From positions 1 to 64,000 of the forward strand of contig NZ_SJXH01000008.1 of the NCBI RefSeq assembly GCF_004336635.1: 64,000 nucleotides of DNA. The letters are read 5' to 3'. Below are positions 1-8,762 of the stretch, piece by piece. A program made the position numbers and the translations under genes. The notes below the pieces were generated by a model that saw only the letters and a list, made by a program, of their open reading frames with translations, had not been told where the DNA came from and did not search any database. Position 1 is the stretch's first letter, and each line of letters starts with the position of its first letter. This stretch comes from Acinetobacter sp. ANC 4862. Its GTDB lineage: Bacteria > Pseudomonadota > Gammaproteobacteria > Pseudomonadales > Moraxellaceae.

Positions 1-139
1 GAATGGTGAATGGTGTAATGGTGAATGGTGAATGGTGAATGGTGAATGGTGAATGGTGAATGGTGAATGGTGAATGGTGAATGGTGAATGGTGAATGGTG
101 AATGGTGAATGGTGAATGGTGAATGGTGAATGGTGAATG
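1..139. repeat. 7-bp tandem repeat, unit GGTGAAT, about 19-20 copies
   Basis: The unit GGTGAAT repeats head to tail from the left edge of the window to about 139, with one 8-base unit (GGTGTAAT) near positions 12-19. The array runs off the window edge, so its true length is unknown. No long protein reads through it here. It lies just downstream of the tRNA cluster terminator. Seven-base arrays can change length by slippage. Confidence 0.95.
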
Positions 140-160
140 TTATTATTAAATTTCAGGCAT

Positions 161-183
161 AAAAAAACCGCATTTAAGCGGAT
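161..183 (-). terminator. Rho-independent terminator of the tRNA cluster
   Basis: CCGC (168-171) and GCGG (178-181) pair around ATTTAA. The seven A residues at 161-167 become the U tract when read on the minus strand. It sits just downstream of the last tRNA of the cluster. The stem is short, extended by flanking A-U pairs. Confidence 0.7.
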
Positions 184-207
184 TATTTATATTATCTTTT
201 AGAAAGA

Positions 208-284
208 TGGTCGGAGCAGTAGGATTCGAACCTACGACCCCCTGGTCCCAAACCAGGTGCGCTACCAAGCTGCGCCATGCTCCG
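208..284 (-). tRNA. tRNA-Pro (anticodon TGG), copy 2
   Basis: A full cloverleaf reads on the minus strand, starting CGGAGCATGGCGCAGCTTGG and ending with an encoded CCA (208-210). The anticodon loop is TTTGGGA with anticodon TGG inside a CCTGG/CCAGG stem. The gene is 77 nt long, including CCA. It is identical base for base to the tRNA-Pro at 528-604 and is the last gene of the cluster. Confidence 0.96.
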
Positions 285-287
285 AAT

Positions 288-364
288 TGGGGTGAATGAT
301 GGGGCTCGAACCCACGACAACCGGAATCACAATCCGGGGCTCTACCAACTGAGCTACATCCACC
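288..364 (-). tRNA. tRNA-His (anticodon GTG)
   Basis: The minus-strand cloverleaf starts GGTGGATGTAGCTCAGTTGG, with anticodon GTG in loop ATTGTGA. The T arm reads GGGTTCGAGCCC and the CCA end is encoded at 288-290. The extra 5' G opposite a C discriminator is the usual His-tRNA identity feature. Only three bases separate it from the downstream tRNA-Pro, so the cluster is processed from one transcript. Confidence 0.96.
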
Positions 365-405
365 GTTACAACATTTTTAGATTCTAAATATCAAGCTACC
401 ATAAA

Positions 406-482
406 TGGTGCGCCTGACAGGATTCGAACCTGTGACCATCCGCTTAGAAGGCGGATGCTCTATCCTACTGAGCTACAGGCGC
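406..482 (-). tRNA. tRNA-Arg (anticodon TCT)
   Basis: The minus-strand cloverleaf starts GCGCCTGTAGCTCAGTAGG. The anticodon stem-loop is CCGCC-TTCTAAG-CGG with anticodon TCT. The T arm is CAGGTTCGAATCCTG and CCA is encoded at 406-408. This tRNA reads AGA/AGG codons. It lies between the upstream tRNA-Pro and tRNA-His. Confidence 0.95.
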
Positions 483-527
483 ATGACCTATGATATTAAA
501 TACCATGAAACCTTTGCCTTGAAGAAT

Positions 528-604
528 TGGTCGGAGCAGTAGGATTCGAACCTACGACCCCCTGGTCCCAAACCAGGTGCGCTACCAAGCTGCGCCATGC
601 TCCG
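528..604 (-). tRNA. tRNA-Pro (anticodon TGG), copy 1
   Basis: This is the first gene of the minus-strand tRNA cluster and has the same 77-nt sequence as the copy at 208-284. The anticodon is TGG and CCA is encoded at 528-530. A strong sigma-70 promoter lies about 45 bp upstream. Two identical copies in one operon suggest gene-dosage amplification or recent gene conversion. Confidence 0.96.
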
Positions 605-647
605 ATTCATCTTAGCTTCATACTGCAGTTCGTGCGGTACGGTGTGC

Positions 648-676
648 ATTCTAGGCGTGACGTCGAATAACGTCAA
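648..676 (-). promoter_or_regulatory. Sigma-70 promoter of the tRNA cluster
   Basis: On the minus strand, -35 TTGACG (676-671) and -10 TAGAAT (653-648) are separated by exactly 17 bp. Both hexamers are close to consensus. The predicted start is about 641, leaving a short leader before the tRNA-Pro 5' end at 604. There is no other minus-strand gene for it to serve before the tRNAs. Confidence 0.85.
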
Positions 677-754
677 CACCTATATTCAAAAAAAATTAAA
701 AAAACGCTTCAAATGTATATTTATCAAGCATTTTAGCTAATTTATATACAATTA

Positions 755-1822
755 TTAGCGTTTTAAATTGGCACTGAAGTTCAACATGCGATCAAGAGGT
801 AATTTAGCCCGTTCCGCAAGCGCTGGATCGACGTATATTTCTTGATCACCCTTTTGTAAAACCGCTAAAATTCCATCCAGTTCATTCATTGCCATCCAAG
901 GACAATGTGCACAAGAGCGACAAGTTGCCCCCTCACCTGCTGTTGGGGCTTCAATCAAAATCTTGTTTGGCACCGCTTGTTGCATTTTATAGAAAATGCC
1001 ACGGTCGGTTGCCACAATCAAACGCTCATTTGGCAGTGTTTGTGCTGCCTTAATCAGTTGCGAGGTACTTCCTACCGCATCTGCAATATCGACCACGGAT
1101 TCTGGTGACTCTGGATGTACCAAAACGGCAGCATCTGGATAGAGTGCTTTCATGTTGGCAATACCGCGTGCACGAAATTCCTCATGCACAATACAAGCAC
1201 CATCCCAAAGCAACATGTCAGCGCCGGTTTTTTTCTGGATATAACGACCGAGGTGTTGATCTGGTGCCCAAATAATCTTTTCACCCAAACTATCTAAGTG
1301 TTCAATAATTTCGACTGCACAACTCGATGTTACCACCCAATCAGCTCTGGCTTTGACTGCCGCAGAAGTATTGGCATACACCACAACAGTATAATCAGGA
1401 TGTGCATCACAGAACGCAGTAAACTCATCGACAGGACAACCCAAATCCAAAGAACAAGTGGCTTCTAAGGTTGGCATCAACACTGTTTTTTCTGGAGAAA
1501 GAATTTTCGCTGTTTCTCCCATGAATTTCACACCCGCCACAACCAAGGTTGAAGCTGGATGGTCACGGCCAAAACGAGCCATTTCTAACGAATCTGAAAC
1601 ACAACCGCCTGACAGCTCCGCTATCTCTTGAACTTCGGGATCACAATAGTAATGAGCGACAAGGACAGCGTCGCGTTTTTTGAGTTCTGCCAGAATTTGC
1701 GCAAACTTTTCTTGTTTAACCTCATCACTCAAATGAATATCTTTAGGCTCACCTAAACGATCTAAATGCGCCTGCACAATCGATTTAGCCTCATTGGCAA
1801 TTAAATTGGTCGCATCGTTCAT
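755..1822 (-). CDS. nadA: Quinolinate synthase NadA
   Basis: NadA condenses iminoaspartate with dihydroxyacetone phosphate to quinolinate in de novo NAD synthesis, using an oxygen-sensitive [4Fe-4S] cluster. The 355-aa protein has the family's three cluster cysteines in their expected contexts: C123 ([10 protein letters not shown]), C210 ([10 protein letters not shown]) and C307 (CRSCAHCPW). The substrate-binding segments [11 protein letters not shown] and [12 protein letters not shown] are also present. The ATG has an AAGGA-type ribosome-binding site (RBS) upstream. It is a single-gene unit, separated by a terminator from argJ upstream, and the partner nadB is not in the window. Length and motifs fit the family throughout. 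Confidence 0.97.
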   Translation of the reverse strand: MNDATNLIANEAKSIVQAHLDRLGEPKDIHLSDEVKQEKFAQILAELKKRDAVLVAHYYCDPEVQEIAELSGGCVSDSLEMARFGRDHPASTLVVAGVKFMGETAKILSPEKTVLMPTLEATCSLDLGCPVDEFTAFCDAHPDYTVVVYANTSAAVKARADWVVTSSCAVEIIEHLDSLGEKIIWAPDQHLGRYIQKKTGADMLLWDGACIVHEEFRARGIANMKALYPDAAVLVHPESPESVVDIADAVGSTSQLIKAAQTLPNERLIVATDRGIFYKMQQAVPNKILIEAPTAGEGATCRSCAHCPWMAMNELDGILAVLQKGDQEIYVDPALAERAKLPLDRMLNFSANLKR

Positions 1823-1931
1823 AAACGTCTTCTCTATCCTTGGTGCTTGTTAGACTACAAGCAGCACACTCAATTTACTGATCAGAATGGCATCTTGCTT
1901 TTTTGACCAGTCATTAAAAACTTTCCATTAT

Positions 1932-1959
1932 AAAAAAGCCTCACTACGGAGGCTTTTTT
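1932..1959 (-). terminator. Intrinsic terminator after argJ
   Basis: GCCTC and GAGGC pair around ACTACG, flanked by A6 on the left and T6 on the right, so the hairpin can work in both directions. On the minus strand it lies just past the argJ stop and upstream of nadA. Confidence 0.85.
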
Positions 1960-1972
1960 CATTCAACTAAAC

Positions 1973-3193
1973 TTAAGAACGGTAATCTGCATTGATCTTG
2001 ACATAGTCATAAGACAGATCACAGGTATAGACCGTGTCTTTTGCCTGACCTCGTCCCAAATCAACACGAATCGTCATTTCAGCTTGAGACATCACGCGCG
2101 CGCCAGCTTCCTCCGTATAGTCCGCTGCCGCACCACCATCTTTGCAGATCTGTACATCATCTAACCAAACCTGGATTTTTTCAACGTCTAAATTTTTAAC
2201 GCCTGCATAACCAATCGCTGCAAGGATACGCCCCCAGTTTGGATCGGATGCAAAAAATGCAGTTTTAACCAGTGGTGAATGGGCAATACTATAAGCAATA
2301 TCGCAACATTCCTGGGTATCTGCACCACCTTCAACCGCAACCGTAATGAATTTGGTAGCACCCTCGCCATCACGAACAATCAATTGTGCTAGACGTTTCA
2401 TCACTCGGGTTAAAACTTCTAAAACCGCAGCATAGCGCGCATCATCAGTCGATGTAATTTCTGCACCACCGGCTTGACCGGTCGCCACAAAAATACATGA
2501 GTCATTGGTTGAGGTATCACCATCGACCGTAATACGGTTGAATGAAACATTTACCGTTGTTTTTAATAACTGCTGTACCAATTCACGACTAATCGGTGCA
2601 TCTGTAGCTACATAGCTCAGCATGGTCGCCATATTCGGACGAATCATGCCTGCACCTTTTGAGATACCGGTCATGGAGTACACCACACCATCGAGTTCAA
2701 ACTGTTCAGATGCACCTTTAGGCAAAGTATCTGTGGTCATAATGCCCGTTGCTGCGTCTAACCAGGCATCATCGCGTAATGAATCAAGTGCAGGTTGCAA
2801 ACCCGCCATCAAGCGGTCAATCGGTAATTGCTCACCAATCACACCGGTTGAAAAAGGTAAAATTTCGTTATCTGACACACCAGCAAGTTCAGCCAATTTC
2901 GCGCAAGTCGCTTGTGCATTTACCATTCCTATTTTGCCGGTACCTGCATTGGCATTACCAGTGTTAATCACTAAATAGCGCGGATTACCTACCTGAAGGT
3001 GCGCTTTACATACATGCACAGGTGCAGCACAAAATGCATTTTGAGTAAATACACCAGCAACATTTGAGCCTTCAGCAAATTCAAAAATGACCAGGTCACG
3101 TCGGTTCTGATAGCGCACATAGGCTTCAGCTGAACCAATTTTTACACCCTTAACCACATGCATCTGTGGCATTGTTACGTCGCCCACCGCCAT
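1973..3193 (-). CDS. argJ: Bifunctional ornithine acetyltransferase / N-acetylglutamate synthase ArgJ
   Basis: ArgJ moves the acetyl group from N-acetylornithine to glutamate in the cyclic arginine pathway; bifunctional members also make N-acetylglutamate from acetyl-CoA. The 406-aa protein is made as a precursor that cuts itself. The cleavage and nucleophile motif NMATML is present with the expected catalytic threonine at T190. Flanking family motifs are KGAGMIRP and, near the end, [13 protein letters not shown]. The ATG at 3193 follows GGAAG by 7 bp. Whether this copy is bifunctional cannot be told from sequence alone. It is bounded by terminators on both sides. Confidence 0.97.
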   Translation of the reverse strand: MAVGDVTMPQMHVVKGVKIGSAEAYVRYQNRRDLVIFEFAEGSNVAGVFTQNAFCAAPVHVCKAHLQVGNPRYLVINTGNANAGTGKIGMVNAQATCAKLAELAGVSDNEILPFSTGVIGEQLPIDRLMAGLQPALDSLRDDAWLDAATGIMTTDTLPKGASEQFELDGVVYSMTGISKGAGMIRPNMATMLSYVATDAPISRELVQQLLKTTVNVSFNRITVDGDTSTNDSCIFVATGQAGGAEITSTDDARYAAVLEVLTRVMKRLAQLIVRDGEGATKFITVAVEGGADTQECCDIAYSIAHSPLVKTAFFASDPNWGRILAAIGYAGVKNLDVEKIQVWLDDVQICKDGGAAADYTEEAGARVMSQAEMTIRVDLGRGQAKDTVYTCDLSYDYVKINADYRS

Positions 3194-3308
3194 TTTTAAA
3201 CTTCCAAATAAGTTCGTGATAAAAAGACAGCTTAGTAGAAATTGACTAAAAAATCGAGCAGAACACTTGGTTTGATTTATTTTTTATTGGATGGATGTTT
3301 CCAGGCAC

Positions 3309-3334
3309 AAAAAAACCAGTCCGCAGACTGGTTT
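3309..3334 (-). terminator. Intrinsic terminator of the small secreted-protein gene
   Basis: AACCAGTC and GACTGGTT pair around CGCA. The A run at 3309-3315 provides the minus-strand U tract. It lies 17 bp past the stop codon at 3351. Confidence 0.85.
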
Positions 3335-3350
3335 AAAAAACAACATAGCT

Positions 3351-3701
3351 TTAGTTTGACGCTAATTGGGAAGCTTCTGACAATAATGCCTGCTTGGCTT
3401 TTTCTTGACTCGCTGTAGATAAAGCAGGATTTGAAGCCACGATACGATTCACATTAGCTGCATTTGCTGCAGTCACCGCTGTAGTTTTCAATACCACCGG
3501 GCGTTGATTCGGATTAGCAAAAGTATAACGAATACCAGTACGTGGGCTTGCGACTGTAATGTTACCGTCTTGCGCAACTGCTGGAGCTGTGGTTGCACCA
3601 CGCGCAGCTTGTACTTTGTCTACGGTTGTTGTTTGATTTGCAAAAGTCAAAGTAGGAATAGCTAAAGCTGCAATCATCAATGGTTGTAATACTTTTTTCA
3701 T
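3351..3701 (-). CDS. Small secreted protein of unknown function
   Basis: No known family was recognised. The start chosen is the ATG at 3701, giving 116 aa. It follows GGAAAG by about 5 bp and opens a clear Sec signal peptide (MKKVLQPLMIAALAIPTLTFA, cut before NQTT). An upstream ATG at 3776 would put 25 polar residues before the signal. The mature part of about 95 residues is rich in Ala, Thr, Val and Asn and has no cysteines or membrane segments. It is probably periplasmic or secreted. It has its own terminator and lies between secA and argJ. Confidence 0.75.
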   Translation of the reverse strand: MKKVLQPLMIAALAIPTLTFANQTTTVDKVQAARGATTAPAVAQDGNITVASPRTGIRYTFANPNQRPVVLKTTAVTAANAANVNRIVASNPALSTASQEKAKQALLSEASQLASN

Positions 3702-3812
3702 TGTCTTTCCGCTTTTCATCAGTGTTCGATATGCAACTAAATACCACTTAATTGGGTTCTCTGCAAACGTATTCACATCTTGAAAAACTAAATAATATAT
3801 TTAAATGGAATT

Positions 3813-3871
3813 AAAAAAGCCACTTTAGATAACACCTCTCAATGAACAAGAGGAATATTTAAAGTGGCTTT
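3813..3871 (-). terminator. Terminator after secA with a branched hairpin
   Basis: AAAGCCACTTTA (3815-3826) pairs with AAAGTGGCTTT (3861-3871). The loop holds a second small stem, CCTC/GAGG. The A run at 3813-3818 gives the minus-strand U tract. The outer stem starts 16 bp past the secA stop. Confidence 0.75.
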
Positions 3872-3886
3872 GCCGTCTGGGTAAAA

Positions 3887-6607
3887 TTAAATTTTACCGT
3901 GACATTGTTTGTATTTTAGACCTGAACCACATGGACAAGGCGCATTACGGTTTGCAGGTGGAATAATGATTTGTTCATCCACTGGAGTATATTGTGCATC
4001 TAGATCTGCAGTCATATCAGCGGTTAAACCATCCACTTCAGCATGAGAAAGATTTAAATGCATCGCTTCGGCTTGCGCTTGTTTCTGTGCTTCCATTTCA
4101 GCCAGTTCTTCAGCTGTAGGGACATGTACACGAGAAAGGTCAGTAATCACATCCGACTTAATCACCGCAAGCATATTTACAAATAAGTTAAATGCTTCTT
4201 TCTTATACTCTTGCTCTGGATTCTTTTGTGCATAACCACGCAAGTGAATGCCTTGACGCAAGTAATCCATAGCCGCCAAATGTTCTTTCCAATGACGATC
4301 CAAAGCACTCAACATGAAGTGACGTTCCAGCATTGCTGCGGATTCATCACCCATTTGCGCCCGACGATCACGATAGCGGTTCACGATTTCATCAGAAATA
4401 CGTTCCACCAAAGCTTCTTCATCTAAACGACGGTCTTGTTCCAACCATTGATTCACCGGTAAATCGATACCCAGATCATCACGCAATGCACGTTCCAGAC
4501 CATCAATATCCCATTGATCATGAATTGATTCAGGTGGAATATAGTTTGCAATCACACCTTTGATCACTTCGTGATGCATTTCTTCGATGTAATCTTGCAA
4601 AGTACTTTCAGCAAGAACTTCATCACGTTGCGAATAAATGATCTTACGTTGTTCATTATTCACGTCATCGTATTTCAACAGGTTCTTACGAATGTCAAAG
4701 TTACGTGCTTCTACTTTACGTTGTGCATTTTCGATCGAACGTGACACCATTTTGTGTTCAATAGCTTCATCTTCTTGCAAGCCCATTGCACGCATCATGC
4801 TGACAACACGATCACCCGCAAAGATACGCATCAAGTCATCTTCAAGCGACAAGTAGAAACGTGAAACACCCGGGTCGCCTTGACGACCGGCACGACCACG
4901 TAACTGGTTATCGATACGGCGCGATTCATGACGTTCTGAACCAATAATATGCAAACCGCCAGAAGCCAATACCATTTCATGGTTTTGTTCCCATTCGGCT
5001 TTTAGGCGTGCTTCATCTTCAGCAGTATGGTTTTCAATTTTGGCAAGTTTGGCTTTCCAGTTACCACCGAGCAAAATATCGGTACCACGACCAGCCATAT
5101 TGGTGGCAATAGTTACTGCATTCGGTGAACCTGCTTGCGCAATAATGTCAGCTTCGCGTTCATGTTGTTTTGCATTCAACACTTCATGGGCAATACCGGC
5201 TTCTTTCAGTTTATCCGAAAGAATTTCTGAAGCTTCAATGGTTGCTGTACCAATCAGGATTGGTGCAACGCCTGCTTCATGAATATTTTGAATTTCTTGA
5301 ATAATTGCGTTGTATTTACCATTACGGTTTAAATAGATTAAATCATTTTGGTCATTACGAATCATTGGACGATGGGTTGGAATAAGCACCACATCCAGAC
5401 CATAAATTTCTTTCATTTCCGCCGCTTCAGTATCAGCAGTACCGGTCATACCTGAAAGCTTTTTGTATAAACGGAAATAGTTCTGGAAAGTGGTTGTTGC
5501 AAGGGTTTGGTTTTCAGGCTGGATTTCCAGACCTTCTTTTGCTTCAACCGCTTGGTGCAAACCTTCTGACCAACGACGACCCGGCATGGTACGACCGGTA
5601 TTTTCATCAACAATAATCACTTCGCCATCATGAATAATGTACTGAACATTACGTTGATAAAGATAATGCGCACGAATGGCAGCCGTAACATGATGAACCA
5701 GGTTCAAGTTAGCCGATGAATACAAGCTCTCGCCTTCTGCCAACAAACCCATGTCAATCAGTTCTTGTTCAACCATTTCATAACCGACTTCGGTCATTTC
5801 GACAGAGCGTTGTTTTTCATCAATCCAAAAGTGACCGCCATCGGCTACTTTTTCTTCTTTTTGTGGAGTCAGTTTTGGTGGAATGCTATTGATTGCAGCA
5901 TACAATTGTGAAGAGTCATCGCTTTGACCTGAGATAATCAATGGAGTACGTGCTTCATCGATCAAGATCGAATCGACCTCATCGATAATGGCATAAGTCA
6001 AGCCACGCTGTTTTTTCTCAGCCAGCGAGAACACCATGTTGTCACGAAGATAGTCAAAACCGAATTCGTTGTTGGTACCATAAGTAATATCGGCACGATA
6101 GGCTTCGGCTTTTTCGGTCGGATTTTGCATTGAGTAAATAATACCAATGCTTAAACCCAAGAATTCAAATAATGGACGGTTGAGTTCGGCGTCACGTTGT
6201 GCCAAATAGTCATTCACGGTGATGACATGCACCCCTTGACCACTAATCGCATTCAGGTAACAAGCCAAAGTACCCATCAGGGTTTTACCTTCACCGGTAC
6301 GCATTTCCGCGATTTTACCTTCGTGAAGGGTAATACCACCAATCAGCTGTACATCGTAATGACGCATCCCCATGATTCGTTTTGCCGCTTCACGACAAAC
6401 CGCAAATGCTTCAGGCAATAATTTATCCAGGCTGTCGCCCTTGTTATATCGTTGTTTGAATTCTTCAGTTTTTGCAGATAAGTCTGCATCGCTTAGTGCA
6501 GATATCGTCGGCTCGAGCGCATTAATCTTATCTACGATTTTACGCATGCGTTTGAGTTCGCGCTCATTTTTGGTACCGAAGATGCCTCCGATCAGACTTG
6601 CCAACAT
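3887..6607 (-). CDS. secA: Preprotein translocase ATPase SecA
   Basis: SecA is the motor that pushes unfolded preproteins through SecYEG. The 906-aa protein is full length for the family. The Walker A motif MRTGEGKT is at residues 102-109, and the DEAD-type Walker B is in [18 protein letters not shown]. The second helicase fold carries [10 protein letters not shown] and [20 protein letters not shown]. The C-terminal zinc finger is [13 protein letters not shown], used for SecB and lipid contact. The start ATG at 6607 fits the conserved N-terminus [21 protein letters not shown] candidate promoter lies about 55 bp upstream. No secM-like gene is seen in front of it. Confidence 0.98.
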   Translation of the reverse strand: MLASLIGGIFGTKNERELKRMRKIVDKINALEPTISALSDADLSAKTEEFKQRYNKGDSLDKLLPEAFAVCREAAKRIMGMRHYDVQLIGGITLHEGKIAEMRTGEGKTLMGTLACYLNAISGQGVHVITVNDYLAQRDAELNRPLFEFLGLSIGIIYSMQNPTEKAEAYRADITYGTNNEFGFDYLRDNMVFSLAEKKQRGLTYAIIDEVDSILIDEARTPLIISGQSDDSSQLYAAINSIPPKLTPQKEEKVADGGHFWIDEKQRSVEMTEVGYEMVEQELIDMGLLAEGESLYSSANLNLVHHVTAAIRAHYLYQRNVQYIIHDGEVIIVDENTGRTMPGRRWSEGLHQAVEAKEGLEIQPENQTLATTTFQNYFRLYKKLSGMTGTADTEAAEMKEIYGLDVVLIPTHRPMIRNDQNDLIYLNRNGKYNAIIQEIQNIHEAGVAPILIGTATIEASEILSDKLKEAGIAHEVLNAKQHEREADIIAQAGSPNAVTIATNMAGRGTDILLGGNWKAKLAKIENHTAEDEARLKAEWEQNHEMVLASGGLHIIGSERHESRRIDNQLRGRAGRQGDPGVSRFYLSLEDDLMRIFAGDRVVSMMRAMGLQEDEAIEHKMVSRSIENAQRKVEARNFDIRKNLLKYDDVNNEQRKIIYSQRDEVLAESTLQDYIEEMHHEVIKGVIANYIPPESIHDQWDIDGLERALRDDLGIDLPVNQWLEQDRRLDEEALVERISDEIVNRYRDRRAQMGDESAAMLERHFMLSALDRHWKEHLAAMDYLRQGIHLRGYAQKNPEQEYKKEAFNLFVNMLAVIKSDVITDLSRVHVPTAEELAEMEAQKQAQAEAMHLNLSHAEVDGLTADMTADLDAQYTPVDEQIIIPPANRNAPCPCGSGLKYKQCHGKI

Positions 6608-6661
6608 GAATAGACTCTCTAAATCTTGCTTGTCGAATGAATAAATTTTTTCTCAGTCGTT

Positions 6662-6689
6662 ATTATGGTGCTAGAAATTTGAAGTACAA
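6662..6689 (-). promoter_or_regulatory. Candidate sigma-70 promoter of secA
   Basis: On the minus strand, TTGTAC (6689-6684) and CATAAT (6667-6662) are 16 bp apart, 55 bp upstream of the secA ATG. Both hexamers match consensus at 4-5 of 6 positions. Confidence 0.55.
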
Positions 6690-6946
6690 GGGTTTTGCAC
6701 AAAACCGATAAAAAAATTCTGATCACTCGTTCTAGCACGTGACAGCTAAGGGAAAACAATGTAACAAATTTTAAACAGCCAATATAGTCATAAAATTCAT
6801 CATTTATCCGGATTTCACAAATCAATCGCGGCCTATATATTCCATATATTCATAAAGAAATACAAAAACGCTATTTTCCTTGCAAAAAAAAATGCGTCAT
6901 ATTAGATCGCATCAACATACATAACAAAGCATATGAGGCTATAAAA
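6690..6946. other. Intergenic region between secA and the peroxiredoxin gene
   Basis: This divergent spacer is AT-rich and holds no convincing gene. A tandem-like stretch, TATATATTCCATATATTCATA, lies near 6831-6851, and a TGAGG RBS precedes the peroxiredoxin ATG at 6947. No OxyR-type site could be assigned by eye. Confidence 0.4.
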
Positions 6947-7588
6947 ATGACATTACGTTTAGGCGATACTGCACCGAATTTTGAGCAAGACTCAAGTGAA
7001 GGAAAAATTAATTTCTACGATTACCTAGGTGACAGCTGGGGGATTTTATTTTCCCATCCTGCTGATTACACTCCGGTATGCACGACTGAATTGGGCTATA
7101 CCGCAAAACTGAAAGATGAATTTAACAAACGTGGCGTAAAAGCCATTGCCCTGTCGGTCGATGATGTTGAATCACATAAAGGCTGGATTAACGACATTAA
7201 CGAAACACAAAATACCACGGTGAATTTTCCCATCATTGCCGATCAAGACCGTAAAGTTTCTACTCTTTATGACTTTATTCACCCGAATGCCAGTGAAACC
7301 CTGACTGTTCGTTCTTTGGTGATTATTGATCCAAACAAAAAAGTTCGTTTAATTATTACCTACCCGGCTTCAACAGGTCGTAACTTCCATGAAATTTTAC
7401 GTGTCGTCGATTCGCTACAATTGACGGACAACCATAAAGTTGCTACCCCTGCCAACTGGCAACAGGGTGAAGACGTGGTGATCGTACCTTCTCTTCAAGA
7501 TGAGGACGAAATCAAAAAACGTTTCCCTAAAGGCTATACCGCAGTGAAACCTTATTTGCGCTTAACGCCACAGCCTGCGACAAAATAA
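6947..7588 (+). CDS. 1-Cys peroxiredoxin (Prx6 type)
   Basis: The protein reduces peroxides through one cysteine. At 213 aa it has the typical Prx6 length. The catalytic motif is HPADYTPVCTTE, with the peroxidatic cysteine at C45 and the conserved Thr42 and Pro43. The helper arginine lies in LTVRSLVIID. The C-terminal dimer arm includes DVVIVPSLQDEDEIKKRFPKG. There is no resolving cysteine in an AhpC-like position. The ATG follows a TGAGG RBS. It is monocistronic and divergent from secA. Confidence 0.93.
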   Translation: MTLRLGDTAPNFEQDSSEGKINFYDYLGDSWGILFSHPADYTPVCTTELGYTAKLKDEFNKRGVKAIALSVDDVESHKGWINDINETQNTTVNFPIIADQDRKVSTLYDFIHPNASETLTVRSLVIIDPNKKVRLIITYPASTGRNFHEILRVVDSLQLTDNHKVATPANWQQGEDVVIVPSLQDEDEIKKRFPKGYTAVKPYLRLTPQPATK

Positions 7589-7828
7589 GACACTGTCTTA
7601 TTTTGTCGCAAGACAAACGAAGTGCGTAGTTTCAGAATAGGAGCATCGCTCCGCCCTGAGGAATATATTCCGCAAGAAGACGAGTAACTATGCTTCGAGT
7701 TAAAACTAAAGCCCTGCTTTTGTTTTTCGCAAGCCAACGAAGTGCGTTCCAACTCAAGCCTTTACGCACATATAACTCATATACTGCAAGTCCAGGACTA
7801 AAATGACGAGCCAAATCCTGATTTGCTA
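7589..7828. other. Non-coding region with a repeated CGCAAG...CGAAGTGCGT motif
   Basis: Between the peroxiredoxin stop and the terminator there is about 240 bp without a convincing gene. It holds two near copies of the motif CGCAAG(A/C)(C/A)AA(A)CGAAGTGCGT, at about 7606-7628 and 7726-7746. A third partial copy, CGCAAGAAGACGAG, starts near 7671, just after the palindrome GGAATATATTCC. Reading frames that cross it on the minus strand have no RBS and no family resemblance. It may be a copy of a dispersed non-coding repeat. Confidence 0.5.
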
Positions 7829-7856
7829 AAAGCCTGTCTGATGATAGGCTTTTTTA
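7829..7856 (+). terminator. Intrinsic terminator downstream of the peroxiredoxin gene
   Basis: AAGCCTGTC and GATAGGCTT pair around TGAT with one G-U pair, followed by T6. It is 240 bp past the peroxiredoxin stop, so the repeat-containing region is probably transcribed as a long 3' UTR. Confidence 0.75.
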
Positions 7857-7946
7857 TTCTGCTAAACAATTGAATTACAAAATCAAGTTGGTGTTTATTT
7901 CACAGGCAGTTTATAAATACGCCTAATCATCTTAAGAATAAATATT

Positions 7947-8762
7947 GTGATTTATAATATCCATCATTTGCACTGCGGCAGCATGTGTCCTGTTTGCGGT
8001 CCTCTGTTTGGGCAAAAAGGTTTACATACCAAAGTGGTTTGTCATTGCTTATTGCTTGAAACTGATCAAGGCTTGGTACTGATCGATACCGGTTTAGGCA
8101 TACAGGATCATCTACATAACAAAGCCCGCTTAGGCAACCTGGTTTCACGACTGGGTCGCATAGAAAACAATTTAGAACTGACCGCCATTGCACAAATCCA
8201 GCGCCTAGGCTTTAACTCTCAAGATGTCAGGCATATTCTAGTTTCTCATCTGGATTTTGATCATGCTGGTGGTATTTCAGATTTTCCACATGCCACCGTA
8301 CATGTGCTCTCCAGTGAATATAATGCAATGCAAAGTTTTTTCTCACTGAAAAATAAAGCACGCTATAAAACCCAACAATTCAAGCAACATCGTTACTGGA
8401 ATTTCATCGAACCAGAGCAAGGTGAAGCTTGGTTTAATCTGCATCAGGTTCAAGGCTTCCGCTTATTTCAAGATGAAATTTTAATGATTCCCTTATTAGG
8501 TCATAGCAAGGGGCATTGCGGGATTGCCATCAAAAAAAATGAGGGTTGGCTGTTCTTCTGTGGCGATGCCTACTATTCACATCTGCAGCTTGACCCTAAA
8601 AATAAACTCCGAACTTTGGATAAACTGGAACGTATCTTTGCTGAAAACAATTCAATGCGTGTAGACAACTTACACAAAATTCAACAGCTCGCACAAACGG
8701 AAAAAAATATTGAAATCATCTGTGCCCATGATCCTATTGAACTGGCGCGTTATCTAGCATGA
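7947..8762 (+). CDS. Metallo-beta-lactamase-fold metallohydrolase
   Basis: This 271-aa protein has the MBL metal motif HxDxDH, seen as HLDFDHAGG at residues 101-109 (H101, D103, D105, H106). Later ligands are probably in LGHSKGHCGI, FFCGDAYYS and ICAHDP. The N-terminus carries HCGSMCPVCG, a cysteine-rich opening seen in some quorum-lactonase and glyoxalase-like MBL proteins. The start is GTG at 7947 with only a weak RBS. Its stop overlaps the next gene by 4 bp (ATGA), so the two are translationally coupled. The substrate cannot be told from sequence. Confidence 0.85.
   Translation: MIYNIHHLHCGSMCPVCGPLFGQKGLHTKVVCHCLLLETDQGLVLIDTGLGIQDHLHNKARLGNLVSRLGRIENNLELTAIAQIQRLGFNSQDVRHILVSHLDFDHAGGISDFPHATVHVLSSEYNAMQSFFSLKNKARYKTQQFKQHRYWNFIEPEQGEAWFNLHQVQGFRLFQDEILMIPLLGHSKGHCGIAIKKNEGWLFFCGDAYYSHLQLDPKNKLRTLDKLERIFAENNSMRVDNLHKIQQLAQTEKNIEIICAHDPIELARYLA

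Noticed and set aside
1..139. Possible CRISPR array at the left edge
   Set aside because: The unit is only 7 bp with no unique spacers, so it is a simple tandem repeat. No cas gene was seen in the window.
488..679. A 63-aa minus-strand reading frame over the tRNA-Pro and its promoter
   Set aside because: It overlaps a certain tRNA and a strong promoter, and has no RBS or family resemblance.
7552..7814. Two minus-strand frames of 60-66 aa after the peroxiredoxin gene
   Set aside because: They cross repeated non-coding motifs and the peroxiredoxin 3' end, with no RBS and no recognisable domain.
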